64,000 nt of DNA. Source: Epiperipatus broadwayi. Its lineage: Eukaryota; Onychophora; Udeonychophora; Euonychophora; Peripatidae. The stretch covers positions 1,178,001 to 1,242,000 of the forward strand of contig JAQFVV010000032.1 of the NCBI GenBank assembly GCA_028023455.1, written 5' to 3'. Position numbers and translations under genes: made by a program. The notes under the pieces are model-generated. The model made no database searches, was not told the origin of the DNA, and saw nothing but the letters and a program-made list of their open reading frames with translations. This document shows positions 57,553 through 64,000 of the stretch, in pieces (position 1 is the first letter of the stretch; each line of letters begins with the position of its first letter).

Positions 57553-58827
57553 AAATAGTCCAATATAAAAATACAACTAGAACAATAACCTTCAGAAAAA
57601 CACAATATTTATCATCTTTCAAATTCTATTTTTACAGCACATGGTATAATTATTACAATATATACATTTAGAATTTTTTTTTTTAAATATACCTATATAT
57701 TTTTATCACTATATGAAAAAAGGAAGAAAAATAATCTAAGGCTTATGTCACAAAAATATCAGCTATTCTAACTTTCACTGAATATATTTGTGTTTGTTAG
57801 ATAAATTATAATTTAGTAAAAAAAAATATTCATTGTTCTGTTTGTTCATTTTATAAACTGCTGTAGTATCTGATCTTATTGTATGCCATATCTAATATTA
57901 CACACTAGCAAAGAACTTTCACAAAGATATTAAAAATGCATACTTAGTGACTTTGCTTTGTAAATAATGAGTTGAGCTGATTGTCTTATATATAGCTCTT
58001 AGACAGCAAAGATTTATTTTTATCCGCTTGGCAATGGATAAGAGCTCTGAAAAATTTAGCATATTAATTACACATCTTCATCCCAATATATTATGGGTGC
58101 ATCAATTTTTTTCTCTCCTCTGTGCTCTTCTCCATTCTCCTTTTTCATTTATCTTACTGATTTTAGTAATTTAGACAAATGTAGATAATAAACTTCTTGC
58201 ACTAAGACAATAGCACTATATGCTATGCAACTGTATTCAGTTATTCTTTAAATTTTTTTCTTTCTTTGATTTTTGTAGTTTTTATTCTTTATTTTTTTAT
58301 TTTGGTTTATTTGTTCTGGAACTACAATAGATATATTCATTTATGACTGTCTACTAATAAATTAAACATATACACAAATAATTTTGTACAATAGGATTAT
58401 GCTTAAGAATTTTTTTAAATTAAATATTTATATAATTTAGTTTTTACCATAAACTGAATTAAAAGCCACTAATATATATTTTGAAAATATAAGCTACTTA
58501 AAAATAATTCTTCATATTATTAACATTGTGATGGAAATCTTTCCTCATTCTTCTCAAAGAATCAACAATTGTTGTAATAGTTCTGAATTTAAAAAAAAAA
58601 AAAATGAACAGATATAAATAAAAATTCAATGCAATATGTGAATAGCAATTGCATGAAATTTCCCTAGATAAATTATGAAAATAATATATATATTCTTTAA
58701 AAAAAAAAAATTTTCTACAGTATATTTATTTAACACACACACACACGCGCAAAAAAAGGAATTACATTGAAAACACCTAAATTTAACAATACTAATTATA
58801 TATATAGAAAAAAAAAAAAAAACTAAC
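57553..58827. other. Intron sequence next to the RhoGAP exon
   Basis: AT-rich; nothing recognised. (AC)n at about 58733-58747 close to the donor side of the exon. Confidence 0.45.
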
Positions 58828-58990
58828 CTGAAAAGATTTGGTCCAAAAACTATACCAAGAGCTAGTGGAGTCATTTTATTGGTAATTTCATAATCTGATA
58901 CTTCCACCAGAAATTTTATCAAATATCGGAGTAAATTAAAATTAGATGTGGGTAATTTAAATAACAATTCTCGTAAATGAATACAAAGAT
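58828..58990 (-). CDS. Exon of the RhoGAP gene: core of the GAP domain
   Basis: A 163-bp minus-strand exon, acceptor AATTATAAAG at the high end (weak pyrimidine tract) and donor TTCAG/GTTAGT at the low end. Peptide: DLCIHLRELLFKLPTSNFNL then LRYLIKFLVEVSDYEITNKM and TPLALGIVFGPNLF(R). The KLP..N...L..L..FL..V and NKMTP..L.IVFGPNLFR patterns are diagnostic of RhoGAP domains, which speed GTP hydrolysis by Rho/Rac/Cdc42; NKM..LA..FGPN holds the conserved Asn and the G-protein contact surface. The catalytic arginine finger lies further N-terminal, in exons not present in this window. Starts in phase 1 and ends in phase 2; splices in frame to 43189-43402. The gene is likely FAM13-like, cytosolic, with a long C-terminal tail; other RhoGAP proteins cannot be excluded. 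Confidence 0.9.
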
Positions 58991-59565
58991 CTTTATAATT
59001 TTTTTTAAATTCTAAATAATTAAAAAATATATTTAAAAAAATGTTAAACATTCTTATATAGATAGAAAATATTTGTATATAGTATATAATAAAATACAAG
59101 TTCAAATATAAATATTTATTTAAATTAAATGAAATATATATTTCTATGCATGATGAATTTCTGAACATTATTTAGATAAAAATTGAATATTTACATTTAC
59201 ATCAATAAAGTAAAAATATGTTTAATGTGACTGGAGAGCATTTATAATGCAATTATTAAACAAATTTAAAAAATTATATATATAAAATCAATTAGATTAA
59301 TAAATTTTGCAGTACATTCCTCGCTTACTTCAACTTTACAGACAAGATTATTAATTATTATTCAATATATAAAAATATACAACAGTTTTCACATATTATA
59401 TATGTATTTCAAGTATCAGCTTATTATCCGATGAACAAAAGATTTTAACACTAGATTTCCACACCAGAATGGTAGTACAATCTTCATGCATAACAAGTGT
59501 GATTCATTTGTTGTCAAAGTATAGATAAACACAATCAATTTTACATGTATGTAAACCCAAAAAGC
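58991..59565. other. Intron sequence upstream of the RhoGAP exon
   Basis: AT-rich; the open frame continuing past the acceptor is low-complexity intron. No upstream exon found. Confidence 0.45.
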
Positions 59566-62103
59566 AATAGCAGACAAAGTGATACCCCTCAACCATCGTA
59601 TGCAGCAATTAATATCCAAAAGAACGTGCATCAGTCAAACATCACTAATGACATTTCCGAAACTTACAATTCAATCTTGGATTAGGACACATCTTCAATT
59701 CCTAAAGCACAAATATCGGATGAGAACCATTCTACACAGTCCACTCCCATTCAAATCTACCATCCCTTAACTACAGCATCAAACACAAAATTAAAAAATA
59801 TTATCGTTCAACATCCAAGGCCTAAACTAAGCAAAAATTATCAAATATATAAATGGAAACAAATTCTCATAATCACATATCCTTGATCTTCTGAAAACAA
59901 ACATCTACAGCGAATATCAAATTGATCCAACCACTTACCTAAGTGTACAAGATTTTTGTGCTTTCTCCAAAAGCTCATTATCACCACAAGCTAGTACTGG
60001 GCTCAATATCAAGCGAAATTGCCCTTTTCACCCAATCAAGATCATTTACATAAATGCCAACTTATTTGTCATCACAACTGCTTCACCACATGATTAATCT
60101 CAATGCCATATACTCCCTGGTACCACTGTGATCACAAGGCTGTCTTGTTATCAACTCTGCTTGCATTATTCCCTCATCTACTCATCTTAGTAGGTGATTT
60201 CAATACGACATATCACACATTCATCTCCAAATGATTTCACCCATTTGCCTTTCCATTAGTAACTGCATAAGGGTTTATCCCCATATGACTCCATTTCATT
60301 TCACAACTATTGTCATGTTTCCTTCATTGACTTAAAACTTCTACTCACCAAATGCTTCATCATCACATCATGCTAAATCTCTGGCCATCATACTTTCTGA
60401 CCATTCTGCCCAAAAACTTATACTCAACTTAAATATAATACAAACAGTAATGAGGACACTACAAAAGACTAAAACCCCAAATGTTTATTCTCAGAAACCT
60501 ACATCATGCTATACAAACTCAGACATATCACATAACTCTTGATCACATCCAACATTACATATCATTTATAAACATTCTTTCTTTGAACATTGACCGCATT
60601 ACAGGAGCTACACCTTCATCCTCCAAGCTTTTAACTTTGGCAAATGAACTACATAAATGGTTCATCATGTGCCACACCTGCTCACATTCGAAATCACATT
60701 AATGACTACATTTCCAAATTAAAGAAATATCTAGCCATTAAAAAAAGTTCTGCCTAATTCAACAACATACTTAGACCTGAGGATGTATTCAACAGGCTCC
60801 AGGCTACCCCTCCAAACTAAAAGTTCTATTAGTCCTTGAAGTTGAGGGGTATGGGTACTGCGAGATACAACATGATTAAACCCAATATATGAACACTTCA
60901 AATCAAGATTACAAGTACACAATGCATTTAACTCCAAACCTGATTTGTTTGGCCAACCAGAATCAGATACCCCCTCCCATATTGCCAACTTTAATCTCAT
61001 GTTTGCCATAATATTATGTAACTGTCATCCCAGGTACCATGGAATCCCCAAGTTTATCTTTTCATATCTCAGCTGCTTCACCACGATCTATCTATGTGAT
61101 CTAATAAACTTCCTATTACAAAAACTCAACAATATTCAAAATCTATATGCTATCTCACTAGTACCATTCAATACAAAACACCCAAATATCCCATCTATTC
61201 AATCTACATCCTATTTCTAAGGGGCCATAATATTTTGGACAAAGTCCTTAAGGAAAAATTAGAACTATACCTACTACCACTAATGTCGCCCATGCAATCT
61301 GCCAAAAAGAGATCAGCTACAGACCAAGCGGCATTCTTATTCGAATGATTCTGGACTGAAATAAATAAAAGTATGCCCCAATGGCAATTCAATTCGATAT
61401 TGAGACCATCTTTGACTCAATTCCAATGGATACCCTAATTCACTTGCTTGTAACCACCATATCTCCCTCTCTTCTATATATCCTAATCAACCTACTGCTT
61501 AAACGAGATTTGTTACACTTAATGGCAGATCATCACTGCAATTCACCCCTTACCAATATGTTCCTGAAGGCTCACCTCTCGATTCTCTACTATTTATCAC
61601 ATATATTAACCCTCTTGAAACCAATATCCAAGAAAAAATCCCAAGAATTCAAATTCCATACACCAACGTTCAAATGCCATGTCTAGTCTATATGGATGAT
61701 ATCAGTCTTCTTAACTACCAAAAAGTGACTGCGACTCTTCAGAGAATACTTGCTGAATACACCACCAAATATAAACTTAAATTCAATATAAATAAAACAT
61801 CTTCATGATTCCTTTACACTGGCAAACCACACCTTACCATGGTTAATACTCTGCTTTTTAATTTCCCATTCCACCTCAGCACTGCTGGTATGAGGCAGAA
61901 AATCCAAAACAAACTCAAGAATGATGCCAAGCGAATGATCACCTCATTCTGCAAATCATATTTCTCACTATATTCCAACATTTAACTCATTAATCAACTG
62001 CTAATTACAAACACGACCTTCTAATTGCATATAATAAAATTTCCAAAATCCTTTACCTTTTATACTTCATCACTTTAAAATAAGTTTCTATAGCACAGGA
62101 AGA

Positions 62104-62189
62104 CAGTATCAATCTCCACCAGGCACCTCAGCTTTCCACCAATCTGCAGTATCAATCTCCACCAGGCACCTCAGCTTTGCACCAATCTG
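62104..62189 (+). repeat. 43-bp tandem duplication inside the LINE
   Basis: CAGTATCAATCTCCACCAGG, CACCTCAGCTTTCCACCAAT, CTG is repeated once immediately, with a single C/G difference. Confidence 0.9.
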
Positions 62190-62491
62190 AAATGAGTTAG
62201 GTCTGCATTCCATCAGTTTTCGATATACAGAAAAGTATCAACCCTATCACCACTATTACAAAGCATTTTCCAGCACTAGATTATGTCTTATATATAGCCC
62301 CGACAGACCACCCATACACACCCTATCAATATGAATACCTATCATTGGTAATATAACAATTAAAACATTTATCATACACAATTTACTATATACAAATCTC
62401 CTCATTGATCCCCCCCCCTCCTCAGTTCTTGGCATCAACAACAGACAACTACTCCAAAACATTAAAAAACAGTCCTTACAACTGAAGCCTT

Positions 62492-62850
62492 TTGATTTAT
62501 TCTTAGACTCGATCTTTGTGCCCTATTCACTTCCCACTTCCTCAATACTACAGATTATACAATACAATCGATTCTTTCTGCAATCTATGTCACTGCGAAG
62601 AAGAACCCCAGCACCAGATATTTCACACCTGCTCAGCCCTGGCATGCACTCAGAAAATTCTACTGACCATGTTTTTATTCCTTAGCCTCAATCCTTGTGC
62701 CTATTCATCTCCCACTTCCCTCAATACCACAGATTATACAATACAATCAATTCTTTTTGCAATCTATGCCACTGTGAAGAACCCCAGCAGCACATATTTA
62801 TATCTCATCAGCCCTGGCATGCAATTGGGAAATCCTACTGACCATGTACA
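62492..62850 (+). repeat. About 180-bp tandem duplication covering the LINE zinc cluster
   Basis: The segment from about 62492 (TTTATTCTTAGACTCGATCT) to 62672 is followed by a second copy from about 62673 (TTTATTCCTTAGCCTCAATC) to 62850. Both contain CTCAATAC.ACAGATTATA, GCAATCTATG.CACTG and CCCTGGCATGCA. The copies differ by several substitutions and small indels, so the second copy has lost the zinc-cluster frame. Confidence 0.85.
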
Positions 62851-63500
62851 GGCAGAGAAACACAAACTCAAAAACAAATTTGAAGCTTACACTGGACAGG
62901 TCATCTCTACTATCCATGCAACTACATTTATGTTTTATGTCTTATGTACATGATGCATCTTCACTTTGGTAATACCACCAGACAACACCCTGCTCACTAC
63001 CTTCTCAAATAAACTTGAAGAATTCACAGTCAGAGACTGGTCCAATCTCTAGCTTCCATGGACATAATCAATTTAACCACTAAATGCAATTACTCAACAT
63101 AATACTCAATTTCATTCCGGTGTTCACAGTGAACAGGCGAATTCACTACTAATGAACTTCTCATTTCACAAATGAATGGAAGACAATGGCATTGGGCTTA
63201 CCAGACTCACTATCCTCAGCTACATAATACCAAAGCATAGGCCACCTAAATCAAGTACTATAATCCCTTCAATTTCTCCCTCATAAATTGACTGATATGA
63301 CTTGAAAAAAGAAAAAAAAAATAATACATATGTAAATCACATTATTAACTATGCTTTTATATTTATATGTAATAAAATCTGTAACCCTACGTACCAATGT
63401 ATATATTTGAATTGCAATTTAATGATGACTGTATCATTTGTACTTTATTCAAGTAACTTTGTTTTTTTGTCCAATAAAGTTTTGCTTTGAAACATAATGA

Positions 63501-64000
63501 AAATTTATAAACTATTTATCTAAGTTTACTGTAGTAATAATATCAATAATAATAACAAATACTAAAATGGAAAAAATTATTTACAATATTTTAAATTCCT
63601 TTGATAGCAAAAATATACAAATTATTTCCATACTTTTAAACATTAGAAAAAGAACAATTGCTATAAGACTCTTGAATATAAAAGTTTTTGCCCCCTCAAA
63701 ATTTTTTGTAAAAATCATAAATATATGTTAAATATTTTCTAGGGGAAAAAAAAGTTTAATGATATTACAACATGCTACCAAATAATACTTCAAATTTGTA
63801 TAAGATTACATCATTTACATGAAAGAATTATTTTATATCTTGCTAATATATACTGTAACAGTCGCACTTAGCATAGTTTATATATTTTACATTTTCTCTA
63901 TTTATTTGTTTACATAAATTACTCAGACACCACCTGGCTTTAAGCATCAGGATAAATCAACACATGTATATTTCAAACAGTATTTTATTCAATATAATAA
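63501..64000. other. AT-rich sequence to the window end
   Basis: Nothing recognised. The N-terminal exons of the RhoGAP gene must lie beyond this point. Confidence 0.4.

Larger units (their letters stand above)
59800..63060 (+). pseudogene. LINE ORF: endonuclease-RT with C-terminal zinc cluster, broken
   Basis: Endonuclease fragment LILVGDFNTTYHTF at about 60180-60225. RT fingers at about 61220-61350 (HNILDKVLKEKLELYL, AKKRSATDQAAFLFE). Palm: QFDIETIFDSIPMDTLIHLL from 61381 (catalytic Asp in FDIE) and, in a changed frame, LVYMDDISLLNY with the YMDD box at 61689-61700, then KYKLKFNINKTS. C-terminal zinc-binding cluster CNLCHCEEEPQHQIFHTC at about 62579-62632. At least a dozen stops and frame changes. 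Both palm Asp pairs are kept although the ORF is dead. Confidence 0.7.
59570..63500 (+). mobile_element. Jockey-like LINE, decayed, near full length
   Basis: Plus orientation, C-rich on the sense strand and so unlike the purine-rich LINE at 8.5 kb. Endonuclease, RT and zinc-binding parts occur in order (see the ORF entry). The 3' end is near TCCAATAAAGTTTTGCTTTG and AAACATAATG at about 63470-63498, containing a polyadenylation-type AATAAA. Clade is inferred; Jockey, CR1 or Outcast-like groups are possible. Confidence 0.7.

Noticed and set aside
1-64000. Bacterial-style operons, ribosome binding sites or terminators.
   Set aside because: Introns, SINEs, LINEs, hAT and piggyBac elements make this nuclear animal DNA, so such features do not apply.

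Overview
The window looks like a stretch of a very AT-rich (roughly three quarters A+T by eye) invertebrate animal genome. The evidence is spliced exons on phase-matched GT-AG introns, introns of 15 and 38 kb, tRNA-derived SINEs, several non-LTR retrotransposon lineages, hAT and piggyBac transposons, and a short TTAGGG-type array. I cannot fix the phylum. The piece of TTAGGG-like repeat lies inside a mobile element, so it says little about the host telomere.

Host gene. One multi-exon gene on the minus strand spans nearly the whole window. Three exons join in frame: 58828-58990 (core of a RhoGAP domain), 43189-43402 (end of the RhoGAP domain plus a polar tail) and 4497-4633 (an acidic, serine-rich downstream segment). 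Splice phases match across both junctions (2/2, then 0/0). The RhoGAP end and the layout after it recall FAM13 proteins; the RhoGAP call is firm and the FAM13 call tentative. The first exons must lie beyond 64000. No C-terminal exon was recognised with confidence. A separate unassigned coding-like stretch sits at 1-465.

Everything else is intron filled with transposon debris. From left to right: palindromic AT-rich repeats (2.9 kb); a possible Penelope-like RT remnant (5.5-6.0 kb); a MITE-like repeat split by an almost full-length non-LTR element (7.9-12.2 kb) and a second, inverted and badly decayed copy of that LINE (12.2-14.0 kb); an old SINE (15.0 kb); tRNA-like and foldback palindromes (17.5 and 21.6 kb); a non-autonomous hAT with an 8-bp target duplication (25.9-27.5 kb); a LINE 3' scrap; a piggyBac with internal deletion (28.5-30.3 kb); an RTE fragment split by a 1.29-kb terminal-inverted-repeat element that carries 97-bp tandem repeats and a TTAGGG-like array (31.6-33.4 kb); a 1.2-kb TIR element built of tandem units (34.8-36.0 kb); more RTE copies (36.5-38.7, 45.2-46.5, 50.2-51.5 kb); a second element with the CTTGATGGC inverted repeat (39.3-40.3 kb); and another LINE RT remnant (47.8-49.6 kb).

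From 51.6 to 56.2 kb there is a dense cluster of inverted repeats: a foldback element nested in an older relative, a tRNA-like palindrome with a third half-copy that together enclose a frameshifted, A-tailed gene-like sequence, and a 290-bp palindrome. A younger SINE (57.3 kb), the RhoGAP exon and a Jockey-like LINE (59.6-63.5 kb) close the window. None of the transposon reading frames looks intact. The most unusual material is the cluster of nested palindromes and the two CTTGATGGC elements.
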